Assembly (NCBI GenBank): GCA_020719895.1
Contig: DYPM01000049.1
Span: forward strand, 1 to 12,460
Direction: 5' to 3'
Origin: Sulfurovum sp.
GTDB lineage: Bacteria; Campylobacterota; Campylobacteria; Campylobacterales; Sulfurovaceae
DNA: 12,460 bases
The notes below the pieces were generated by a model, which had not been told where the DNA came from, made no database searches, and saw only the letters and a list, made by a program, of their open reading frames with translations. Made by a program: the position numbers and the translations under genes. Positions within the stretch are counted from its first letter, which is position 1, and each line of letters begins with the position of its first letter. Below are positions 6,801 through 12,460 of the stretch, in pieces.

Positions 6801-7073
6801 TTAGGGTTTAAATTGATTTGCGTAACCAATCCCTGAAAACTGTTTGAGAATCTCCGTTTCATCAAAACTATATCGAAACTGTTCGATATACTCCATTAAA
6901 AAAGCATAAGCGTAGTTGAGTTGTTCCATTTGTGTTGTATCTCCGCCACGGTCGGGATGATATTTTTGTGCCAAAAAACGGTACTGTTTTTTGATATCTG
7001 CTTTGGAGACGAAGGTGGGAAGCTTAAGCGTCTCTAATGCGTCTTGAATCTCTTTTTGGGGATTGTCTATCAT
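6801..7073 (-). CDS. Small J-domain (DnaJ-like) protein
   Basis: This is a 90-residue protein made almost only of a J domain, the part that stimulates the ATPase of an Hsp70 (DnaK) partner. The sequence KADIKKQYRFLAQKYHPDRGGD contains the essential HPD motif at residues 39-41, followed by the helix III region (MEQLNYAYAFLMEYI). There is no Gly/Phe region, zinc finger or substrate-binding C-terminal domain, so it would recruit Hsp70 to a specific task and not act as a general DnaJ. Its ATG overlaps the lptD stop by 4 nt (ATGA), a sign of translational coupling. A link to folding or export of LptD is possible but is only inference from position. It has no signal peptide, so it is cytoplasmic. 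Confidence 0.9.
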   Translation of the reverse strand: MIDNPQKEIQDALETLKLPTFVSKADIKKQYRFLAQKYHPDRGGDTTQMEQLNYAYAFLMEYIEQFRYSFDETEILKQFSGIGYANQFKP

Positions 7074-9151
7074 AATTTGACTCTTGTTCTTACGCCACCA
7101 AGCGGTCTAAATGTAAACTCAATAGAGGCACGCTTTTCGTTGATAAGTGTATTGCCATTGACAGAAGGAAGAAAATCACTTCTAAGATCAAAACGCAACG
7201 ACCAACAATCACGTGCATATCCCATTTCGATTGACCAAAGTTTGGAAGTTTTTTCTTGAAAACTATAGAGCATTAAACCACCAATATCATATCGATTGTT
7301 CAATTGATATTTTAGCATCACACTAAGATCATTAAATACAGATTGTGTTGGTTTGTCGATATAAAAATTTTTCTGATAAGTGTGTCCTATGCCTGAGGTG
7401 ATATTTGATTTATTGAAAGAGATAAATGTAGAAGATTGGGAAATCTTTTCAAATCGATACGTGTAGTAGATGTCGTTGTAGAGTTGAAACATTCCATATT
7501 TTATCTTTAGCTCATGATGTAATTTTTCATACTCTTTGTGATTGTCAGGATAATCAACCTCTCCCAAACGGCTGGAGAAGAGAAATTTGGCTTGAGTGGT
7601 GTAGAAGTAGTTTCCAAGCGAAAATTCATAATAACGCAAAGGTAAATCAACACTAAAAAGCTCTTTCTGAATAGATGTCAAATCCTCCTCATACGACACT
7701 CCTTTGTCATAAAGTTTGCTTGGCATACCATAAACAAACGAAGGTTGCATGATATGTACAAAACTCTCATAAGCCTTGCTAAGATCACTTGAGAGTTTGA
7801 GTGTGTGGGAGTATTGTGTGTAGTCGTAGGTGTCGTAGACAAACTCTCCATTAGAAAAAACATACTTTTTTTGACGTAGATTTTGCTCAAAAGAGACATT
7901 GAGATAGTGATAAAACCACTGATCTTGCAAAATCATCGGCAGACTCACGCCATAGTGTCGATAGCGTTCGCCAATATGCCTATCAAATCTATCACTACGC
8001 ACATCGATACTGTAGAGAAAATGGTCACTCAAAAATCTATCAAGAAATTGATGCCACTGCAAAGAAGGAAGTTGTTGGAGTGTTTTGCTGTTTTTTTCTT
8101 CGCGTGTATCTATAAAATATTTTGTATTCAAGCCTGCATAAAAAGTCTCATTTTGCAGAAAATAGTTGAGTTTTGACTCTTGAAGCGGTTCGAGGATATA
8201 GAACGAGAGATTGGTTCTTTGGAGGTTTTGAAACTCTATAGTATTAAAATAGTTAAGATAGAGATAGAGTCCGTCGGTATATGCGTCAGAGCTGTCAAAC
8301 CAAAGAGAGGCGTTGCGATACTCTGCTTGTACGCCGTAAAACTCTCTTTCTTTGTTGTTTTCTTGCTTTTGAAAGCTTTTGTGATCTATAAAATATCCCC
8401 CCATAATCCATCCATTGCTCTCTTTGCTATCCACAAATCGAAAAGTACTGTAGAGTCCTTCGCCTCTTTTGGTGCGGATTTGTGGATTAAATTCGAGATC
8501 TCTGTCCTGAGAAATAGCCCAATAGATCGGTTGTTCAAATAAAAATCCCTCTTTTTTGGTATATCCAAACATAGGAAAAAGCAATCCAGATCTGCGTGTA
8601 TTGTCAGTCGAAAATGCCAAATATGGAGTATAAAATAGAGGCACTTTAGCAATATAAATCCACGCATGATGGAGTCTGATATACTTCTCTTCGCTGTCAT
8701 AGTGAGAGCGTGAAAAGTCGATTTGCCAAAGTGGATTTGCGACGTTGCAACTTGAAACAAAACTGTTGCCAAGATAAAACTGCTTCTCTTTTTGTGATGC
8801 TTTGTCAGACAAAACCCATATATCATTTTGACTAAAAAGTAACACTCCTTGAAACTCTACCTCTTTGGAGTTGGTATCGATCTCTATCGCTTCGCTGTGG
8901 CTTTTGATTCCTTGAGCGTCAATCATTTCGACTGAGCCTTCAAGAAGGAGTTTTTTGGTGTTTTTGTTGTACGTGACACTGTCGGCTCTTGCAACCCTTC
9001 CCAAATAGTAGACCAACACTTCTCCTTTTGAAAAAAAGTGATCTTTGGTGCTTTGGATGGCGTTGGTGCGTATTTCAGCTTTGTGCGTAGTTGTCGAAGC
9101 ATGAAGTCCTATCCAAAAAAATAGAATGCTCCAAAGTAGAGATTTATACAT
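7070..9151 (-). CDS. lptD: LPS-assembly protein LptD (OstA/Imp)
   Basis: LptD is the outer-membrane beta-barrel that, with the lipoprotein LptE, inserts lipopolysaccharide into the outer leaflet. From ATG 9151 the protein has 693 residues, shorter than E. coli LptD (784). Residues 1-19 (MYKSLLWSILFFWIGLHAS) form a signal peptide. An LptA-like jellyroll follows (about 23-115; GEVLVYYLGRVARADSVTY, LLLEGSVEMID). Then comes the conserved LptD segment with SSCNVANPLWQI, and YTPYLAF with RRSGLLFPMFGY. The remainder is barrel strands, ending in aromatic-rich SIEFTFRPL and VRTRVKL. Cys135 and Cys649 could form the inter-domain disulfide known for LptD (inference). I chose this start because the signal begins there; it overlaps the RDD gene by 8 nt. 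A longer frame starting at 9244 lacks a sensible N-terminus. Confidence 0.92.
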   Translation of the reverse strand: MYKSLLWSILFFWIGLHASTTTHKAEIRTNAIQSTKDHFFSKGEVLVYYLGRVARADSVTYNKNTKKLLLEGSVEMIDAQGIKSHSEAIEIDTNSKEVEFQGVLLFSQNDIWVLSDKASQKEKQFYLGNSFVSSCNVANPLWQIDFSRSHYDSEEKYIRLHHAWIYIAKVPLFYTPYLAFSTDNTRRSGLLFPMFGYTKKEGFLFEQPIYWAISQDRDLEFNPQIRTKRGEGLYSTFRFVDSKESNGWIMGGYFIDHKSFQKQENNKEREFYGVQAEYRNASLWFDSSDAYTDGLYLYLNYFNTIEFQNLQRTNLSFYILEPLQESKLNYFLQNETFYAGLNTKYFIDTREEKNSKTLQQLPSLQWHQFLDRFLSDHFLYSIDVRSDRFDRHIGERYRHYGVSLPMILQDQWFYHYLNVSFEQNLRQKKYVFSNGEFVYDTYDYTQYSHTLKLSSDLSKAYESFVHIMQPSFVYGMPSKLYDKGVSYEEDLTSIQKELFSVDLPLRYYEFSLGNYFYTTQAKFLFSSRLGEVDYPDNHKEYEKLHHELKIKYGMFQLYNDIYYTYRFEKISQSSTFISFNKSNITSGIGHTYQKNFYIDKPTQSVFNDLSVMLKYQLNNRYDIGGLMLYSFQEKTSKLWSIEMGYARDCWSLRFDLRSDFLPSVNGNTLINEKRASIEFTFRPLGGVRTRVKL

Positions 9152-9608
9152 CGACAACAACACATCCCGAAAGTTTGTCATGGAACGTCTGTTTGAGCGG
9201 AGAGAAAAATGCAACAATAAAACCAACATAGAGAAACATTTCACTTGGTATTCTCAAAAATGCTCGAAAAAATGCAGTTTGCAATGTTGGCGTCTTGTTG
9301 CTGTTTTTCTCTACAACTTTGATTTTGAAGATATATTTTCCAAGCGTCATTCCCAACTTCCATACAAAAAAAGTGTGATAGATAAGTTTGAGAGCAAAAA
9401 GATAGAGAATATTATCAGCAATAAAAAGATTGATATGTTCTGCAAATATTTCGATATCAGTTTCACTCTCAAGCGATATACCGCTCAATTGACCCATCAA
9501 TTTGTCATAAAAAATAATAAAAAAAAGAAACGAAATCACAATATCATCAATCAAAAAAGAAGCAGTTCTTTTTTCTACACGAGCAATATTCAATGTGTCT
9601 GGTGTCAT
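9144..9608 (-). CDS. RDD-family membrane protein
   Basis: This 154-residue integral membrane protein has the RDD family signature: Arg14 in EKRTASFLIDD with Asp21/Asp22 at the start of the first membrane segment (about 17-35), and a second segment (about 62-83). The conserved WKLGMTLGKYIFKIKVV then follows, a third hydrophobic segment (about 120-135), and the ending KQTFHDKLSGCVVVDV. RDD proteins have been linked to ion transport in a few cases, but most have no known function; nothing here narrows it. AAAGGA lies 7 nt before the ATG. It starts 11 nt after the purD stop and overlaps lptD by 8 nt (ATGTATAA), so it lies inside a tight operon. Confidence 0.9.
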   Translation of the reverse strand: MTPDTLNIARVEKRTASFLIDDIVISFLFFIIFYDKLMGQLSGISLESETDIEIFAEHINLFIADNILYLFALKLIYHTFFVWKLGMTLGKYIFKIKVVEKNSNKTPTLQTAFFRAFLRIPSEMFLYVGFIVAFFSPLKQTFHDKLSGCVVVDV

Positions 9609-9619
9609 TATTTTTCCTT

Positions 9620-10888
9620 TTATAGTGCCTGATAAGCGATGTCAGTACGGCACTGTTTGCCTGCAAAGTGTACTTGTCCTGCTAACATATACGCACGACG
9701 TTGTGCTTGTGCGATACTTTCATCTACGCCAACGCATACCAATACACGACCACCTGTAGCATAGAGTTTTCCATCTTCGCCACGACTCACACCAGCATAA
9801 GCGATGTGAGTATTTTCGCGTAACTCTTCGTGATAGATTTCATCGATAATAATCTCTGTGGGCAGACTGTTTTTGTAAGGATACTCTTTGCTTGCCATCA
9901 CTACGCCTACGGCGTATTTGTCATAAAACTCAATCGTCGCATTTGCCAAATCTTTGGTTGCAGCTTTGTAAAACAGTTCACTTGCAGGAGATTTTAAAAG
10001 TGGCATTAGCACTTCGCATTCAGGATCTCCAAAACGTACATTGTACTCAAGAATAATCGGCTCTTGATTTACCACCATTACGCCGATAAAAAGTACACCA
10101 CAAAAAGGCATTCCTTCTTCTTCCATTCCTTTGAGTGTTGGTTTGATGACACGAGCGTCAAGTTTGGCATAAATTTCGTCATTGACCAATGACGTAGGTG
10201 CGTACGCTCCCATACCGCCTGTATTTGGTCCTTTGTCGCCGTTGAGCAAGCGTTTGTGATCTTGTGCAGCAGGCAACACGACATACGATTTGCCATCACA
10301 CACTGCAAAAACTGAAAGCTCATAACCATCAAGAAACTCTTCAATCACAATCGATGTCCCTGCTTTTCCAAAGGCATTGCCACTGAGCATTTCACCCGCT
10401 ACTTTTTTTGCTTCTTCGTGACTTTGGGCGATAATTACCCCTTTGCCACCACACAAGCCATCGGCTTTTAGAACAATTGGAAGTTGCATCGTGTCGATAA
10501 ATTGATACGCTTTTTGGAGTTTGTCTGTCTGAATGTAGTTAGCTGTTGGTATATTGTGACGTGCCAAAAACTCTTTCATAAAAATCTTCGAGCCTTCTAA
10601 TTGTGCGGCTTTGGCAGTTGGTCCAAATATAACCAATCCTTTTGCTTCAAACACATCAACGACACCTTCTACTAACGGTGTCTCAGAACCCACGATAGTC
10701 AAATCAATCTTGTGCGAAACGACAAAATCTGCCAATATTTCAAAATCCTCAATCGCAATATTTTCTCCAAGCTGATCAGTTGCACCATTTCCTGGTGCAA
10801 AGTAGAGCTTTTCTACATTTTCATCTTTGCGTAAAGCTAAACCAATAGCATACTCTCTGCCACCACTTCCGATAATAAGTATATTCAT
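9620..10888 (-). CDS. purD: Phosphoribosylamine-glycine ligase (GAR synthetase)
   Basis: PurD joins 5-phosphoribosylamine and glycine using ATP to give glycinamide ribonucleotide, the second step of purine synthesis in the cytoplasm. The 422-residue protein is full length. It has the N-terminal GSGGREYA (7-14), the ATP-grasp entry LEGSKIFMKEFL (about 97-108), VLKADGLCGGKGV (139-151), IEEFLDGYELSVF, QDHKRLLNGDKGPNTGGMGAYAP (209-231, signature) and metal-binding EYNVRFGDPE (281-290). I chose ATG 10888, with GGAG ending 9 nt upstream; an in-frame TTG at 10903 would place the start at the ribosome binding site. It is the first protein gene of the purD-RDD-lptD-dnaJ-like cluster and lies about 225 nt downstream of the 6S RNA candidate on the same strand. 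Confidence 0.96.
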   Translation of the reverse strand: MNILIIGSGGREYAIGLALRKDENVEKLYFAPGNGATDQLGENIAIEDFEILADFVVSHKIDLTIVGSETPLVEGVVDVFEAKGLVIFGPTAKAAQLEGSKIFMKEFLARHNIPTANYIQTDKLQKAYQFIDTMQLPIVLKADGLCGGKGVIIAQSHEEAKKVAGEMLSGNAFGKAGTSIVIEEFLDGYELSVFAVCDGKSYVVLPAAQDHKRLLNGDKGPNTGGMGAYAPTSLVNDEIYAKLDARVIKPTLKGMEEEGMPFCGVLFIGVMVVNQEPIILEYNVRFGDPECEVLMPLLKSPASELFYKAATKDLANATIEFYDKYAVGVVMASKEYPYKNSLPTEIIIDEIYHEELRENTHIAYAGVSRGEDGKLYATGGRVLVCVGVDESIAQAQRRAYMLAGQVHFAGKQCRTDIAYQAL

Positions 10889-10945
10889 AAAGGTAATCTC
10901 CAAAAAATAGCGTTAATGATAGTTGAACCATCTGATTAATTCTCA

Positions 10946-11039
10946 AATTTTTGGCAAAGCCAAAAATTAGGTCTTCAGCAGACAGCTCTCGCGACTGGTC
11001 GCTCTTATAAGGTTTATATTCAATTAGAGATCTCAATTG
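10946..11039. repeat. Dyad-rich leader upstream of purD
   Basis: Three dyads lie in the purD leader. One is a 10-bp perfect stem with loop AAA (10946-10955/10959-10968, AATTTTTGGC). The second is GCGAC-TG-GTCGC (10991-11002). The third is CAATT-A-GAGATCTC-AATTG (11021-11039), a palindrome with one bulged base. None is followed by a proper T-run on the purD strand. No purine riboswitch core is visible. It may be a dispersed repeat or a leader structure; the function is unknown. Confidence 0.45.
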
Positions 11040-11113
11040 AGGAGTAAAGGGTTTTTAAAAACTCTTTTTTGATGAATTTTTAAAATACCTCAATAACGCA
11101 AGAGCGATAATGC

Positions 11114-11306
11114 TTTGCAGATACCCAGATGGCCGTTCTGTGTCGTGTCGGCCCTAAGTAGCCAACGATGCAAGAGAGAGCGTAGTTTTAGGAGTCAGAT
11201 TCTAACCTTAAAGGCTCAAACAAAAATGTCTACACACCACCACACTACTTATCTCGCTAAAGATAAATGTTGGACCCAAATACAGTAGTCGAACCATCCA
11301 GGCAAA
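11114..11306 (-). ncRNA. ssrS: Probable 6S RNA
   Basis: Six helices nest in perfect order on the minus strand, so about 193 nt folds as one long rod. The pairs are TTTGC 11306-11302 with 11118-11114; GATGGTT 11298-11292 with 11134-11128 (two G-U); CTGT 11285-11282 with 11141-11138; GGTCC 11276-11272 with 11154-11150 (one G-U); TAAGTAG 11251-11245 with 11161-11155; and GTGTAG 11235-11230 with 11185-11180 (one G-U). Between the last two is an asymmetric bubble of 9 and 18 nt. That is the architecture of 6S RNA, which mimics an open promoter and binds housekeeping RNA polymerase. A good -10 box sits 5-10 nt upstream of the 5' end. From memory, 6S genes in Helicobacter and relatives lie upstream of purD, as here. 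Exact ends are approximate. A different rod-shaped RNA remains possible. Confidence 0.7.
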
Positions 11307-11310
11307 TTTA

Positions 11311-11316
11311 ATTGTA
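11311..11316 (-). promoter_or_regulatory. -10 box of the 6S RNA candidate
   Basis: TACAAT on the minus strand places the transcription start around 11304-11306, where the rod-forming sequence begins. An A-tract lies just upstream (11324-11330) and TAGCAC (11340-11335) is a weak -35 candidate with 18-nt spacing. It lies in the 43-nt gap after the accD stop, where no terminator is visible. Confidence 0.6.
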
Positions 11317-11349
11317 ACTAATTTTTTTTAGAAGGTGCTAAGTCACACT

Positions 11350-12219
11350 TTATATCGAAGGCGTTATTTTGATATTTTGTGTTGAGTAGCTTATTTTTTT
11401 GTGAAAAAGCTTCAAGAGATCCGCAATGGTTTGTTTGATTTCTCTACGTTCCACCACCATATCAATCAAGCCGTGTTCAAGCAGAAATTCTGATCTTTGG
11501 AATCCTTCGGGAAGATCTACGCCCACAGTTTGTTTAATCACTCTTTGTCCTGCAAATCCAATCAACGCATCTGGTTCGGCGATGATAATATCACCCAACA
11601 TCGCAAACGAAGCCGAAACTCCGCCCATTGTAGGATCTGTGAGGATAGAGATAAATGGCAATCCTTTTTGGTGAAGCCGATTGAGTGCTGCAGAGGTTTT
11701 GGACATCTGAAGTAAAGAGTAAGTACTCTCTTGCATTCTCGCACCTCCTGAGGCAGAGACGATAATCACTCCGCACTCTTTTTGGATTGCTCTATTGATA
11801 GCACGTACGATTTTTTCACCTTCTACCGAGCCCAAGCTTCCGCCCATATAGTTAAAATCAAAAATCGCTAACTCTACAGGTATCCCTTCGATAGTGGCGT
11901 GTCCAGATACGACTGATGAGGTTTTGCCTGTTTTGGATTTTGCTTCATCAATACGTTTTTTGTAGGATTTTTTGTCGCTAAACTTCAATGGATCGATAGG
12001 TGCCAATGTATTGTCCATCTCTACAAACGAACCGACATCTACAAGAGTCGTGATACGTTGCTCTGCTGTGATACGAAAGTGATAACTACATTTGGGACAT
12101 ACATTGAATTTTGTTTCTACTTCTTTGTAAAACATCAATGATGTACATTTGGGACATTTGATCCACGGATTTGGGGTCTCTTTGACGCTTTCGTCTTTTT
12201 TGAACAAACTTCCGAACAT
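11350..12219 (-). CDS. accD: Acetyl-CoA carboxylase carboxyltransferase subunit beta
   Basis: AccD and AccA together form the carboxyltransferase that moves CO2 from biotin-carrier protein to acetyl-CoA, making malonyl-CoA for fatty acid synthesis. The 289-residue protein (E. coli: 304) begins with the typical N-terminal zinc ribbon, with ligands Cys22, Cys25, Cys41 and Cys44 (KCPKC and CPKC). The crotonase-like carboxyltransferase domain follows, with FDFNYMGGSLGSVEGEKI, SASGGARMQES and TDPTMGGVSASFAMLGD, whose glycine-rich segments build the oxyanion holes. GFAGQRVIKQT and LPEGFQRSEFLLEHGLID are also standard. The ATG has AAGGAAG about 6 nt upstream. No other acc gene is in the window. A terminator-like hairpin lies about 32 nt upstream of the start codon. 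Confidence 0.96.
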   Translation of the reverse strand: MFGSLFKKDESVKETPNPWIKCPKCTSLMFYKEVETKFNVCPKCSYHFRITAEQRITTLVDVGSFVEMDNTLAPIDPLKFSDKKSYKKRIDEAKSKTGKTSSVVSGHATIEGIPVELAIFDFNYMGGSLGSVEGEKIVRAINRAIQKECGVIIVSASGGARMQESTYSLLQMSKTSAALNRLHQKGLPFISILTDPTMGGVSASFAMLGDIIIAEPDALIGFAGQRVIKQTVGVDLPEGFQRSEFLLEHGLIDMVVERREIKQTIADLLKLFHKKISYSTQNIKITPSI

Positions 12220-12244
12220 TGAACTTCCTTCTTTTTGACAAACA

Positions 12245-12275
12245 AAAAAGAGCGATGAAGAGTGATCGCATCGCT
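12245..12275 (-). terminator. Terminator-like hairpin in the accD leader
   Basis: A 7-bp GC-rich stem AGCGATG/CATCGCT (12251-12257 with 12269-12275) has an 11-nt loop and is flanked by T-runs in both directions (seven Ts on the plus strand, six on the minus strand). On the minus strand it sits between the probable accD promoter and the accD ribosome binding site. It could end an upstream transcript or attenuate accD. Confidence 0.6.
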
Positions 12276-12288
12276 ATTTTTTTGTGAA

Positions 12289-12294
12289 ACTATA
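12289..12294 (-). promoter_or_regulatory. Candidate -10 box of accD
   Basis: TATAGT on the minus strand would start transcription near 12282, giving a leader of about 63 nt that begins with the terminator-like hairpin. A TTGATA lies upstream at only 10-nt spacing, too close for a -35 box, so the match is partial. Confidence 0.4.
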
Positions 12295-12342
12295 ACATAA
12301 CCATTATCAACAAACACTTCATTTTTATTTTCTTATGTTACA

Positions 12343-12460
12343 CACTCAAACGAACAAGTTCGTTTGAGTGGCAGGGACACTTGTGTCCCTGCGACCCTAA
12401 ATCTCGAAAAACTACATTTTGGATTGCTTCGGCTTTTACAAAGCCTCGCAATGACGGGAT
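12343..12460. repeat. Second hairpin cluster with REP-like core, cut by the window edge
   Basis: Two perfect hairpins are adjacent: a 13-bp stem (12343-12355/12358-12370) and a 10-bp stem (12371-12380/12383-12392). After 30 bases comes a third, ATTGC plus GGCTTT paired with AAAGCC plus GCAAT (12423-12452), ending in ATGACGGGAT at the window edge. Read in reverse, this is CCCGTCATTGCGAGGC, close to the core of the element at 3386-3409. No coding sequence is seen. The element probably continues beyond the window. Confidence 0.6.

Noticed and set aside
9126..9632. Plus-strand open frame of 168 codons antisense to the RDD gene
   Set aside because: It is a long shadow of an AT-rich membrane protein gene; the minus-strand RDD motifs, ribosome binding site and operon overlaps are convincing.
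10821..11036. Minus-strand open frame of 71 codons overlapping the purD start
   Set aside because: It covers the dyad-rich leader and reads into purD in the wrong frame; no ribosome binding site.
11114..11306. tmRNA, RNase P RNA or SRP RNA as the identity of the rod-shaped RNA
   Set aside because: I saw none of their hallmark sequences (tRNA-like ends, GAGGAAAGUCC-type core, GGAAG tetraloop region); the long rod with a central bubble fits 6S better.
1..12460. CRISPR array, toxin-antitoxin pair, prophage or defence island
   Set aside because: No regularly spaced direct repeats, integrase, transposase or defence gene is seen; all recognised genes are core functions.

Overview
The window looks like an ordinary chromosomal stretch of a Campylobacterota (epsilonproteobacterial) genome, close in style to Sulfurimonas or Sulfuricurvum. 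The reasons are AT-rich DNA, TATAAT-like -10 boxes with weak or absent -35 boxes, and an F0 subunit c gene (atpE) that stands alone and carries a signal-like N-terminus. The set of single-copy genes (purD, an RDD protein, lptD, pnp, accD, cmoB) also fits. Genus is an inference from gene content; no search was run.

Layout. The left edge (1-202, minus) holds the start of a truncated lipoprotein gene. A HpcH/CitE-type aldolase gene (501-1433, minus) lies divergently from a plus-strand operon: a 101-residue protein of unknown function, an exported cyclophilin and the tRNA methyltransferase CmoB. Next come a compact inverted-repeat element that can fold as a cloverleaf, tRNA-Leu(GAG) on the minus strand, and atpE with its own promoter and terminator.

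From 4122 to 12219 every gene is on the minus strand. In transcription order these are accD, a rod-shaped RNA that is very probably 6S RNA, purD, an RDD membrane protein, lptD, a J-domain protein, pnp and a DUF4389 membrane protein. From purD to the J-domain gene spacing is tight: 11 nt, then an 8-nt overlap, then a 4-nt overlap; pnp follows after 58 nt. The cluster mixes purine synthesis, outer-membrane LPS assembly, a chaperone partner and RNA decay, so it looks like a housekeeping operon and not a single pathway.

The coding content is conventional, and I see no CRISPR, transposase, toxin-antitoxin, phage or defence system. The interesting material is non-coding: the 6S candidate, a four-hairpin spacer between pnp and the DUF4389 gene, two REP/MITE-like hairpin clusters (3318-3434 and 12343 to the right edge) sharing a core motif, a dyad-rich purD leader, and a terminator-like hairpin right after the probable accD promoter. 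A possible one-base frame disruption at the start of the gene at 1550 also deserves checking.
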